Of a stretch of 8,220 nucleotides of DNA, positions 1 to 6,311 are shown piece after piece. The position numbers and the translations under genes were made by a program. The notes beneath the pieces were generated by a model. That model was given only the letters and a program-made list of their open reading frames with translations. It had not been told where the DNA came from and ran no database searches. How positions within the stretch are numbered: position 1 is the first letter of the stretch; each line of letters begins with the position of its first letter. The stretch is from an uncultured Collinsella sp. (GTDB taxonomy: Bacteria; Actinomycetota; Coriobacteriia; Coriobacteriales; Coriobacteriaceae), in NCBI GenBank assembly GCA_900545835.1, contig URBB01000093.1, forward strand, positions 1-8,220. The letters are read 5' to 3'.

Positions 1-31
1 GTCGGCAGCGTCAGATGTGTATAAGAGACAG
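1..31. other. Nextera read-1 adapter remnant (non-genomic)
   Basis: These bases match the 3' 31 nt of the Illumina Nextera read-1 transposase adapter. The last 19 bases (13-31) are the Tn5 mosaic end ending in TATAAGAGACAG. The proA reading frame is sensible from about base 31 onward, but runs into a stop at 22-24 inside the adapter. This shows that the biological sequence begins only after base 31. The feature is a sequencing-library artefact at a contig end, not a transposon in the organism. Confidence 0.96.
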
Positions 32-1299
32 CGTATGTCCACGATCTTGCCGTTGCCGCCAAGGCAGCGTCGGCCTCGCTTGCCACGGCGAGCGATGAAC
101 AGCGCCAGGAGGCCGTGCGCGCCATGGCCGCAGCACTGCGCAACGGTGTCGACTCCATCGTCGCCGCTAACGAGCTCGATATGTCCGCCGCGCGCGATGC
201 GGGTACCTCGGCCGGACTGCTCGATCGCCTGCTGCTGACGCCCGAGCGCGTCGAGGGCATGGCCGCCGGCCTGGAAAAGCTTGCCGAGCTGCCCGATCCC
301 GTGGGCCGCGTGCTCGACCACCGCGTGCTTGCAAGCGGCGTGGACCTGACCCGTGTGAGTGTGCCGCTGGGCCTGGTCGCTATGGTCTACGAGGCGCGCC
401 CCAACGTGACGGCCGACGCCGCAGGCATCTGCATCCGTACCGGCAACGCCTGCATTCTGCGCGGCGGCTCGCTGGCCTATCACTCGTGTGCCATGATCGC
501 CGAGCTGCTGGCCGATGCGCTCGAGGCCAAGGGCTTCCCGCGCGAGGCCGTCTCGATGATCGAGTCCACCGATCGCGAAGCCACCGGCGAGCTCATGAAG
601 CTCCGCGGTATCGTCGACGTGCTCATTCCGCGCGGCGGTGCAGGCCTGATTCAGCGCTGCGTGCGCGAGTCGCTCGTTCCGGTGATCGAGACGGGCACGG
701 GCAACTGCCACATCTACGTGCATGAATCCGCCGACTTTGATAAGGCGCTCAACATTATCGTCAATGCCAAGACCCAGCGCGTAGGCGTGTGCAATGCCGC
801 CGAGTCGCTGCTGGTCGACCGCGCTGTGGCCGATGCGTTTTTGCCCGCGGTCGTGGCCGTGCTGCATGACCACGGCGTGCTCATTCACGGCGACGAGGCA
901 ACCTGCGCCGCATGCGCCGATGCCGGGCTTGCCGAGGGTGATGACTACGTCGCCGCGACTGAGGAGGACTGGGGTCGCGAGTACCTGGCGCTCGAGATGA
1001 GCGTGAAGGTCGTGGCAAACGAGGACGAGGCCATCGCACACATCAACCGCTACGGCACGATGCACTCCGAGGCCATTGTTGCCGAGGACACGGATGCTTG
1101 CGAGCGCTTCCTGGATGCGGTCGATGCCTCGGCCGTGTACGCCAACGCCAGCACGCGCTTCACTGACGGCGGCGAGTTTGGCCTGGGCGCCGAGATTGGC
1201 ATCTCGACCCAAAAGCTCCACGCCCGTGGCCCCTTTGCCGCCGAGGCCCTCGCTACCTACAAATACAAGCTCCGAGGCACCGGCCAGGTCCGCCCCTAA
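32..1299 (+). CDS. proA: Glutamate-5-semialdehyde dehydrogenase (gamma-glutamyl phosphate reductase), 5'-truncated
   Basis: ProA carries out the second step of proline biosynthesis: NADPH-dependent reduction of gamma-glutamyl phosphate, made by ProB, to glutamate-5-semialdehyde in the cytosol. The frame is open from the adapter junction and gives about 421 residues, against about 417 for the E. coli enzyme, so only a few N-terminal residues are missing. The early region (AAKAAS, then ANELD) is typical of the family. The aldehyde-dehydrogenase fold follows, with YEARPNVT, the glycine-rich LRGGS segment and the catalytic cysteine in VGVCNAAESLL. The C-terminal region (TRFTDGGEFGLGAEIGIST, then HARGP) is highly conserved. 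The GTG at 115 is internal, because conserved sequence lies upstream of it. The stop is TAA at 1297-1299, 13 nt before a strong hairpin terminator. proB is often upstream in relatives but is not in this window. Confidence 0.95.
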
Positions 1300-1312
1300 C
1301 GACCGCGCAAGA

Positions 1313-1353
1313 AAAACCGCCACAAAGGTGCCTGTCCCCTTTGTGGCGGTTTT
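1313..1353. terminator. Bidirectional intrinsic terminator, REP-like repeat copy 1
   Basis: A perfect 16-bp inverted repeat (1313-1328 with 1338-1353) encloses a 9-nt loop, TGCCTGTCC. The outer bases are A-rich on the left and T-rich on the right, so each strand yields a hairpin followed by a U tract. It lies 13 nt after the proA stop and 15 nt after the stop of the convergent HD-domain gene, which fits termination from both sides. The core CAAAGGTGCCTGTCCCCTTT recurs at 2033-2052. Confidence 0.9.
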
Positions 1354-1368
1354 AGCTGGCGCGGGCGG

Positions 1369-1968
1369 TTAGGCCTGGAAGGTATCGCGATCGGGCGCGA
1401 AGGACTGCATGGCCGCGATGGTGCGGTCAAAGAGCTCGGGGAGCTCCCAGCCGAGCATCTCGGCGCCCTGCGAAATCACGTCGCGCGAGCAGCCGGCGGC
1501 AAAGCGCTTGTCCTTGAACTTCTTCTTGAGCGACTTGGTCGTAAAGTCCATAACGCTCTTGCTCGGGCGCATGATGACGGCGGCGCCGATCAGGCCGGTG
1601 AGCTCATCGCAGGCAAACAGGATCTTCTCCATCTGCAGCTCGGGTTTGGGCAGCGAGGTGTTGAAGTCCGACGTGTGCGTCTGGATGGCGCGAATGAGCT
1701 CGGGAGACGCACCTTCGCCCTTAAGAATCTCGGCAGCATAGATGGTGTGGTTCATGGGGTCGTCCTCATGCTCCTCCCAATCCAGGTCGTGCAGCAGACC
1801 GACGATGCCCCAAAACTCCTCGTTCTCGGGGTCGAACTCGCGCGCAAAGTAGCGCATAGTGCCCTCGACCGTCTCGCCATGGGTGATGTGGAACGGGTCC
1901 TTGTTGTGCTCGTTGAGCAGTTCGAACGCGCGGTCGCGGGTGATTCCGGCGGTAAGCGGCTCTGCCAT
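1369..1968 (-). CDS. HD-domain metal-dependent phosphohydrolase family protein
   Basis: This gene encodes a 199-aa cytosolic protein of the HD superfamily, resembling the small predicted hydrolases grouped as COG2316. Visible candidate metal ligands are His30 (ITHGETVEG), the His60-Asp61 doublet (GLLHDLDWE), His74 (PMNHTIYAAEIL) and an Asp near residue 119 (FACDELTGL). HD proteins usually hydrolyse phosphomonoesters or phosphodiesters, often of nucleotides, but nothing here fixes the substrate. The ATG at 1966-1968 is preceded by AAGGAG (minus strand, 1975-1980) at 6-nt spacing, which supports this start. It is convergent with proA across a shared terminator. The carD-like gene lies upstream in the same direction but is separated by another hairpin, so the two probably form separate transcripts. 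A weak TTGTTC -35-like box (2016-2021) is the only promoter hint. Confidence 0.85.
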   Translation of the reverse strand: MAEPLTAGITRDRAFELLNEHNKDPFHITHGETVEGTMRYFAREFDPENEEFWGIVGLLHDLDWEEHEDDPMNHTIYAAEILKGEGASPELIRAIQTHTSDFNTSLPKPELQMEKILFACDELTGLIGAAVIMRPSKSVMDFTTKSLKKKFKDKRFAAGCSRDVISQGAEMLGWELPELFDRTIAAMQSFAPDRDTFQA

Positions 1969-2022
1969 AGGAGACTCCTTGTGCTCGTGGGTATCGATAA
2001 GAATGAATACTACTAGAACAAG

Positions 2023-2063
2023 AAAACCACCACAAAGGTGCCTGTCCCCTTTGCGGTGGTTTT
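2023..2063 (-). terminator. Intrinsic terminator of the carD-like gene, REP-like repeat copy 2
   Basis: The arms are 2023-2038 and 2048-2063, around the same 9-nt loop TGCCTGTCC as the copy at 1313-1353. One position pairs imperfectly: it is an A-C mismatch in a plus-strand transcript but a G-U wobble in a minus-strand transcript. The hairpin is therefore sounder for minus-strand RNA. A T tract follows on that strand, and it begins 13 nt after the carD-like stop codon. Confidence 0.87.
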
Positions 2064-2075
2064 GGCGCGGATGGG

Positions 2076-2561
2076 TTAGTTGAGGGCGGCTTGGGCTAGG
2101 CGGGCTTCGGCGGCCTCCTCGGTGACGCCCAAGGCCACGGCGAACTCCTCGATGGAGCGGCGCTTGGCCTCCTTGAGTACGCGCATGTAGTAGGAGCTGG
2201 GCTTTTTATCAGCTTCCTCGGCCTGGCGAATGCGGTGCATCATGGTCTTTGCCACGCGGACCGTCTCGGGCGCGCCCAGCTTGAGCTGCTGCTTAAAGTG
2301 CGTCTCCTCAAGTGAGCTGTTGCGCTCGGTAAAAGTGTCGCACTCCAGCTCGTCATAGTGGCTCAGCAGGTGCTCGGCATCTTGCTGAGAGATGGCGGCG
2401 TGCAAACGGTCGGCCTGCGCCACGGGGTACATGAGGATCGTCTGCGCATGTCCCTGCTTGGTCTCGAGCAACAGCATGGGCTGCGGTGTGTCGTCCCTAA
2501 AACCGACGACGGTGCAGACTCCCTGACCCGGATGAATGACGTGTTGACCGATTGAGAACAT
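2076..2561 (-). CDS. CarD/CdnL/TRCF-interacting-domain transcriptional regulator
   Basis: This gene encodes a 161-aa protein of the CarD/CdnL family. Members bind the RNA polymerase beta subunit through an N-terminal Tudor-like domain and stabilise open promoter complexes, often at rRNA and housekeeping promoters. Residues 1 to about 65 carry the family opening (FSIGQHVIHPGQGVCTVVGF) and the later strand with MYPVAQADRLH. The remainder is mostly helical and charged, as in the C-terminal DNA-binding helical domain (YYMRVLKEAKRRSIEEFAVALG). The length matches the family norm. The ATG at 2559-2561 follows GGAGGT (minus strand, 2565-2570) with only 3 nt of spacing, tight but strong. It is divergent from argS across a 342-bp gap and ends 13 nt before a hairpin terminator. 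Its regulon cannot be inferred from position. Confidence 0.88.
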   Translation of the reverse strand: MFSIGQHVIHPGQGVCTVVGFRDDTPQPMLLLETKQGHAQTILMYPVAQADRLHAAISQQDAEHLLSHYDELECDTFTERNSSLEETHFKQQLKLGAPETVRVAKTMMHRIRQAEEADKKPSSYYMRVLKEAKRRSIEEFAVALGVTEEAAEARLAQAALN

Positions 2562-2807
2562 GCTACCTCCAACTTATACGAATTTACGTATGTCTAGAAT
2601 AACACGCTGACGTGCGCAAACCCTTACTTTATGCAGGAAAAGCACACAACTCTGATAGGTAAGAGTATTCGATAACAGGCGCAGCTCATTCACACCTTTA
2701 TACATTTTCAACGCCTGCATAATCTGCAGGCAGACTGGCATCTTTGAGTGACTCCATACAAGCTGTAGTCAATTTTGTGCATATGCAATATCGATTGGCT
2801 TTACCCT

Positions 2808-2836
2808 GCGACAGTGCCCGTCGCTTGTGATAGAGT
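2808..2836 (+). promoter_or_regulatory. Candidate extended -10 promoter for argS
   Basis: A GCGACA -35-like hexamer (2808-2813; 4 of 6 to TTGACA) is followed by a 17-nt spacer and TAGAGT (2831-2836; 4 of 6 to TATAAT). The motif TGA sits directly before the -10, as in extended -10 promoters. Transcription would begin near 2843, giving a leader of about 60 nt to the argS start. The match is by eye only. Confidence 0.42.
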
Positions 2837-2892
2837 GCTACAAACTCTGGCTTTTGCCCTACGAGTGACCAAGAGCTCGGGGGCTTTAACAC

Positions 2893-2899
2893 AAGGAGG
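2893..2899 (+). promoter_or_regulatory. argS ribosome-binding site (AAGGAGG)
   Basis: A full AAGGAGG Shine-Dalgarno sequence lies 4 nt before the ATG at 2904. It decides the start: the frame is open further upstream from 2775, but that start has no such site, lies upstream of the likely promoter and would add 43 residues not seen in arginyl-tRNA synthetases. Confidence 0.85.
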
Positions 2900-2903
2900 A
2901 CCT

Positions 2904-4757
2904 ATGCCCGAGAAGATTGAAGAGCTGGTACGCGCTGCGCTTGCTGCGGCCCAGGAGGCCGGCGACCTTTCCGCATTTGAACTTGACGATTGCGCCATCG
3001 AGCGACCGGCTGACACTTCTCATGGCGAGTGGACCTCTACCATGGCCCTGAAGTCCGCCAAGCTGGCTCACTGTGCCCCGCGCAAGATTGCCGAGGCTGT
3101 CGTTGCCCATATGCCCGAGGACCCCGCGATCGAGAAGGTCGAGATCGCCGGCCCCGGCTTCATCAACTTCTACCTCTCCGTTGCCGTCAAGAATGCCATC
3201 TTTGGCGAGGCTCGCGAGAAGGGCATGGACTTCGCTAAGTCCAACGTCGGTGGCGGCCTGAAGACCCAGGTCGAGTTCGTCTCCGCCAACCCCGTCGGCC
3301 CCATGCACATCGGCCATGGCCGCTGGGCCGCTCTGGGCGATTCGCTCTGCCGCGTTATGGACCATGCCGGTTACGACATCCAGCGTGAGTTCTACATCAA
3401 CGACCACGGCTCTCAGATGAACACCTTCGGCAACTCCATCAGCACGCGCTATATGCAGCTTGCCGACATCATCGCCAAGCAGGGCGTGGATATCGACGAG
3501 GCTCACAAGCTGCTGATCGCAGACCGCGACGCCTTCGTTGCCGACGAGAACGACGAGCACCCCGAGACCCATCCGTACCAGGACAATTTTGCCGAGACCC
3601 TGGGCAAGGACTCCTATGGCGGCGACTACATTATCGACGAGGCCGCCGAGTTCTGGCGCACCGACGGCGATAAGTGGGTCGAGGCCGATCCTCAGGAGCG
3701 CATGGAGAGCTTCCGCGAGCGCGGCTATGTGAAGATGGTCGACAACATGCGCGACCTCTGCCACGCCGTCAATTGCGACTTCGATCGTTGGTACTCCGAG
3801 CGTTCGCTGTATGTGAAGGACACCGAGGGCGAGACCGCCGGCACCTCTGCCGTCGACCGCGCTTTTGAGAAGCTCGACAAGATGGGCTACCTCTACACCA
3901 AGGACGGCGCCCTGTGGTTCCGCTCCACCGACCTGGGCGATGACAAGGACCGCGTCCTGATCAAGTCCGACGGCGAGTACACCTACTTCGCCTCCGACGT
4001 TGCCTATCACTGGGATAAGTTCCAGCGCGTCGACCACGTCATCGACATCTGGGGTGCCGACCACCACGGCTACATCGAGCGCGTCCGCTGCGTCTGCGAC
4101 GCTCTTGGCTATCCCGGCAAGTTTGAGGTTCTGCTGGGCCAGCTCGTCAACCTGCTGCGCAACGGCAAGCCCGTCCGTATGTCCAAGCGTAAGGGCACCA
4201 TGGTGACCCTGCAGGAGCTCGTCGACGAGGTCGGTTCCGACGCCGCTCGCTACACGCTCATCTCCAAAAGCTCCAACCAGATGGTCGACTTCGATATCGA
4301 GGCCGTCAAGAAGCGCGACAACTCCAACCCGGTCTATTACGTGCAGTACGCTCACGCCCGCGTGTGCTCCATCCTGCGCCGTGCCGCCGACGTTACGCCC
4401 GAGCAGGCTGACGAGATGGGCATGAAGGCCGTTGCCGCCAAGGCCATCGGTGAGAACGTCGATTACTCGCTGCTGACCGACCCGACCGAGCTCGCCCTTT
4501 CGCGTAAGCTCAACGAGCTCACCGACCTGATTGCCAGCTGCGCTCGCGACCGCGCCCCGTTCCGTCTGACGCACTTTGCTGAGGAACTCGCCGGCGACTT
4601 CCACAGCTTCTACGCTGCCTGCCAGGTTCTGCCGAGCGAGGGCCGTCCCGTCGACCCCGAGCTTTCGCGCGCCCGTCTGGCCGCTTGCGACGCCGTTCGC
4701 GTGACGCTCGCCCTGGTGCTCACCCTCGTTGGCGTTTCCGCGCCCGAGCAGATGTAA
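2904..4757 (+). CDS. argS: Arginyl-tRNA synthetase
   Basis: This 617-aa class I aminoacyl-tRNA synthetase attaches arginine to tRNA-Arg, using ATP, in the cytosol. The N-terminal ArgRS-specific domain covers roughly residues 1-110 (including GPGFINFYLS). The catalytic Rossmann fold follows, with the HIGH signature at residues 135-138 (NPVGPMHIGHGRWAALGD) and the KMSKS-type loop RMSKRKGTM at about 425-433. The C-terminal DALR anticodon-binding domain begins near residue 475 with the characteristic YYVQYAHAR. The length is slightly above the usual 550-600 residues because of an acidic insertion around residues 200-260 (DENDEHPETHPYQ region). The Shine-Dalgarno AAGGAGG at 2893-2899 fixes the start. 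The terminator downstream appears to be split by the insertion sequence that begins 62 bp after the stop codon. Confidence 0.97.
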   Translation: MPEKIEELVRAALAAAQEAGDLSAFELDDCAIERPADTSHGEWTSTMALKSAKLAHCAPRKIAEAVVAHMPEDPAIEKVEIAGPGFINFYLSVAVKNAIFGEAREKGMDFAKSNVGGGLKTQVEFVSANPVGPMHIGHGRWAALGDSLCRVMDHAGYDIQREFYINDHGSQMNTFGNSISTRYMQLADIIAKQGVDIDEAHKLLIADRDAFVADENDEHPETHPYQDNFAETLGKDSYGGDYIIDEAAEFWRTDGDKWVEADPQERMESFRERGYVKMVDNMRDLCHAVNCDFDRWYSERSLYVKDTEGETAGTSAVDRAFEKLDKMGYLYTKDGALWFRSTDLGDDKDRVLIKSDGEYTYFASDVAYHWDKFQRVDHVIDIWGADHHGYIERVRCVCDALGYPGKFEVLLGQLVNLLRNGKPVRMSKRKGTMVTLQELVDEVGSDAARYTLISKSSNQMVDFDIEAVKKRDNSNPVYYVQYAHARVCSILRRAADVTPEQADEMGMKAVAAKAIGENVDYSLLTDPTELALSRKLNELTDLIASCARDRAPFRLTHFAEELAGDFHSFYAACQVLPSEGRPVDPELSRARLAACDAVRVTLALVLTLVGVSAPEQM

Positions 4758-4802
4758 TCTGCGGGTCATTTGACCGTACAGACTTGGTTTAACTAAGCCT
4801 TG

Positions 4803-4810
4803 AAAGCCCG
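4803..4810 (+). terminator. Left half-stem of the argS terminator, interrupted by the IS
   Basis: AAAGCCCG here is exactly complementary to CGGGCTTT at 6275-6282, just beyond the right end of the insertion sequence, where a T run follows. With the element removed, the two arms would form an 8-bp GC-rich stem with a 16-nt loop, 45 nt after the argS stop. As it stands, the arms are about 1.46 kb apart and cannot function. Confidence 0.6.
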
Positions 4811-4819
4811 ATCTCCCAC

Positions 4820-4843
4820 TGAACTGCCTCCCATTTCTTGGAC
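4820..4843 (+). repeat. IS left terminal inverted repeat
   Basis: It begins TGAACTGC and matches the reverse complement of 6244-6267 at 20 of 24 positions. The mismatches are at positions 9, 10, 15 and 16. It overlaps the left arm of the hairpin at 4826-4859. Confidence 0.9.
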
Positions 4844-4859
4844 ATGAGAAATGGGAGGC
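4826..4859 (+). promoter_or_regulatory. IS left-end hairpin sequestering the orfA ribosome-binding site
   Basis: A perfect 13-bp inverted repeat (4826-4838 with 4847-4859, 8-nt loop) is followed by TTTCTTT and then the orfA ATG at 4867. The orfA Shine-Dalgarno GGGAGG (4853-4858) lies in the right arm, 8 nt from the start codon. Transcripts entering from argS would fold it, hiding the ribosome-binding site or terminating at the T tract. A transcript starting inside the loop or right arm would leave it free. Protection of transposase genes from outside transcription in this way is established for several other IS elements. Confidence 0.72.
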
Positions 4860-4866
4860 TTTCTTT

Positions 4867-5357
4867 ATGCGCGTTGATTTGAGGGTGAAGCATGATGTCG
4901 AGGCCAGGAAGGCGGCCATAGGGCTCTTCGAGCTCGGGCACGGGTATAAATCTGCCGCGATTGCCCTTTCGCTTCCCGCGGAAGCCGTGAGAAGATGGCA
5001 GGAGATATACCGCGCGTTCGGGAGCGAGGTGCTGCTGCGCATGGACGGAAAGCAGGGCAGGTACACATACGAGCAGAAGGTCGCCGCCGCCTCCGCCGTC
5101 GTCGACGGCGGCATGACGAAGACCGAGGCGATGGCGGCGTTCGGCATAATGTCGATGTCGCCGCTCAAGAAGTGGTGCGCGCTATACCGCGAGGGCGGCG
5201 CGGAGGCCCTGCGCCCGAGGCCCAAGGGCCGGCCGAGCGGTTCCAGGGCGAGGCCGCGGACCCGCGAGGAGGAGCTCGAGGAGCGGTGCCGTAGACTCGA
5301 GGCCGAGGTGGCCTACCTAAAAAATTACGCGCCCTGGTCGAGAGGGACGGGCTCTGA
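4867..5357 (+). CDS. IS3-family transposase OrfA (HTH protein)
   Basis: OrfA is the DNA-end-binding half of the IS3 transposase. The ATG at 4867 follows GGGAGG by 8 nt. About 152 residues are clear: a first helix-turn-helix-like segment (AAIGLFELGHGYKSAAIAL), a second one (TKTEAMAAFGI, then SPLKKWCALYREGG), a basic linker (RPRPKGRPSG) and a zipper-like helix (EEELEERCRRLEAEVAYLK). At the A6 tract (5319-5324) the expected continuation LKKLRALVERDGL followed by TGA (5355-5357) lies in the -1 frame. The initial frame instead runs on, out of register with any known domain, to 6240. Either a base was lost from an original A7, or the ribosome slips there. The feature end given here assumes the -1 continuation. 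Confidence 0.8.
5319..5325 (+). promoter_or_regulatory. Candidate slippery heptamer (A AAA AAT) in the IS
   Basis: In the orfA frame the heptamer reads A AAA AAT, which fits the X XXY YYZ pattern for -1 ribosomal slippage. IS3 elements normally make the OrfAB transposase by -1 frameshifting on such tracts. A single -1 slip here yields the zipper end of OrfA and a TGA, not orfB. orfB lies in the +1 frame relative to the upstream codons, so a canonical arrangement would be restored by one extra A. Confidence 0.5.
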
Positions 5358-6229
5358 CCAGGGCGAAGGCCGAAGCGGTCGCGGCCCTGCGCGCCGAGGG
5401 GCACGCGCTCGGGCACCTGCTCGCATGCGCCGAGCTCAAGCGGTCGACCTACTACTACGCCCCCGCGCACCCGCCGAGGCCCACGCGCCCCGAGCTCCGG
5501 GAGGCGGCCGCCGAGATCTTCTCGCGCACCGCCAACGGCTGCGGGCACCGGCAGATAGCGATGTGCCTCAGGGCGGAAGAGGGGGCCGTGATAGCCGACA
5601 AGACCGTGCTCAAGATGATGCGCGAGATGGGGATTCGCTGCGGCATCAGACGCGAGACGGCCTACCACAGGTACAACTCGTACAAGGGCGTCGTCGGCAG
5701 GACGTTCGAGAACGTGATCGCGAGGGATTTCGACGCCGGGGCCCCGTGGCGGAAGCTGGGGACGGACGTCACCGAGTTCAAGGTGGCCGGCGGCAAGGCC
5801 TACTGGGCCCCGACGCTGGACTTCTGCACCAAGGAGATCGTGGCGAGCGACATATCGACCACGCCCGACATGGCCCAGCAGGCGAGGATGCTCGACGGGC
5901 TGCTGTCCAAGATCCCCGAGGGCGCCGCCCCGACCATGCACTCGGACCGGGGCTGGCAGTACCAGCACGCCTCGTACACATCCAGGCTCGAGGCCGCCGG
6001 CATCGTCCAGAGCATGTCCAGGAAGGCGAACTGCATCGACAATGCCGCCACCGAGCAGCTCTTCGGCCACGTCAAGGACGAGTTCTACAGGGGCCGCGAG
6101 TGGAAGACGTTCGAGGATTTCAAACGCGACCTGGAGGAATACATAGTCCACTGGAACACGAGCCGGAGGCAGGTAAGATTGAAGGGCCTGACCCCGGAGG
6201 AGTACCGGAATCAGGCCCTCGCGGCCTAG
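5354..6229 (+). CDS. IS3-family transposase OrfB (DD35E integrase domain)
   Basis: OrfB is the catalytic half of the transposase, cutting and joining the element ends. Counting from the CTG at 5354, the frame gives 291 residues. The HTH_21-like start reads TRAKAEAVAALRAEGHALG, followed by KRSTYYY. The integrase core has Asp138 (GTDVTEF), Asp198 (MHSDRGWQY) and Glu234 (NAATEQLFGHVKDE), with exactly 35 residues between the last two. The end (HWNTSRRQVRLKGLTPEEYR) is typical of the IS150 group. All three catalytic residues are present. There is no ATG, GTG or TTG in frame before 5561, and the frame is open only from 5321. The protein is therefore probably made by frameshifting from orfA, or from the CTG. 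Starting at 5561 would remove the N-terminal part. Confidence 0.88.
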   Translation: MTRAKAEAVAALRAEGHALGHLLACAELKRSTYYYAPAHPPRPTRPELREAAAEIFSRTANGCGHRQIAMCLRAEEGAVIADKTVLKMMREMGIRCGIRRETAYHRYNSYKGVVGRTFENVIARDFDAGAPWRKLGTDVTEFKVAGGKAYWAPTLDFCTKEIVASDISTTPDMAQQARMLDGLLSKIPEGAAPTMHSDRGWQYQHASYTSRLEAAGIVQSMSRKANCIDNAATEQLFGHVKDEFYRGREWKTFEDFKRDLEEYIVHWNTSRRQVRLKGLTPEEYRNQALAA

Positions 6230-6243
6230 TCGCTATTTAGGGC

Positions 6244-6267
6244 GTCCAAGATTTGGGGCGCAGTTCA
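6244..6267 (-). repeat. IS right terminal inverted repeat
   Basis: Its reverse complement begins TGAACTGC and ends CTTGGAC, matching the left repeat at 20 of 24 positions. It starts 15 bp after the orfB stop codon. Confidence 0.9.
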
Positions 6268-6274
6268 CTTCGCG

Positions 6275-6282
6275 CGGGCTTT
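6275..6282 (+). terminator. Right half-stem of the argS/pilin terminator, displaced by the IS
   Basis: CGGGCTTT, followed by a further T, complements AAAGCCCG at 4803-4810. Before insertion the hairpin would have stood between convergent argS and the pilin-like gene, with T runs on both strands. It could have ended both transcripts. On the minus strand the pilin-like gene is now left without a visible terminator before the IS. Confidence 0.55.
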
Positions 6283-6287
6283 TCGCT

Positions 6288-6311
6288 AGACAAGCTAGAA
6301 GACAAGCTAGA
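6288..6311. repeat. 12-bp perfect tandem duplication
   Basis: AGACAAGCTAGA occurs twice without spacing (6288-6299 and 6300-6311). The second copy overlaps the stop codon of the pilin-like gene (CTA at 6307-6309 on the plus strand). A third partial CTAGA precedes it. It is probably a small slippage duplication; no function is visible. Confidence 0.85.

Larger units (their letters stand above)
2562..2903. other. Divergent intergenic region between the carD-like gene and argS
   Basis: This 342-bp stretch is more AT-rich than its neighbours and has no convincing gene. It holds the carD-like Shine-Dalgarno site, a perfect 7-bp stem with 5-nt loop at 2713-2731 (CCTGCA/TGCAGG core, no T tract), a candidate argS promoter at 2808-2836 and the argS ribosome-binding site. 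No T-box motif, tRNA-like fold or recognisable riboswitch was seen. Small open frames here have neither family resemblance nor ribosome-binding sites. Confidence 0.7.
4820..6267 (+). mobile_element. IS3-family insertion sequence (IS150-like), 1448 bp
   Basis: The element is bounded by terminal inverted repeats at 4820-4843 and 6244-6267 that match at 20 of 24 positions and begin TGAACTGC. It contains orfA, with an N-terminal helix-turn-helix region and a leucine-zipper-like helix, and an overlapping orfB with a complete DD35E integrase domain. Size, order of genes and repeat style fit the IS3 family, IS150 group. Codon use differs from the flanking core genes (many AGG arginine and ATA isoleucine codons). 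The bases flanking the ends (CAC on the left, CTT on the right) show no direct repeat, although IS3 elements normally duplicate 3-4 bp. No name is assigned because that would need a database match. Confidence 0.93.

Noticed and set aside
1..31. Tn5-like transposon end in the genome
   Set aside because: The sequence extends beyond the mosaic end into the synthetic Nextera adapter at the very end of the contig.
2775..2903. Earlier argS start adding 43 residues
   Set aside because: It has no Shine-Dalgarno site, lies upstream of the candidate promoter and encodes atypical residues. AAGGAGG supports the ATG at 2904.
2562..2903. T-box or other riboswitch leader for argS
   Set aside because: There is no T-box consensus, specifier stem or terminator/antiterminator pair, and the likely transcript leader is only about 60 nt.
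2886..5225. A 779-codon open frame on the minus strand opposite argS
   Set aside because: It is antisense to a well-supported argS, its composition is Val/Gly/Leu-rich with no domain, and it crosses into the insertion sequence. It is a by-product of high-GC codon bias.
5165..6151. Long minus-strand open frame inside the IS
   Set aside because: It is antisense to orfA and orfB, with no motif or ribosome-binding site.
5325..6240. Extension of the orfA frame to a 457-aa protein
   Set aside because: After the A6 tract the residues are Arg/Gly/Ala-rich and match nothing in transposases, while the overlapping frame holds the full DD35E domain.
6288..6311. CRISPR-like repeats
   Set aside because: There are only two adjacent 12-bp units with no spacers, so it is a simple tandem duplication.
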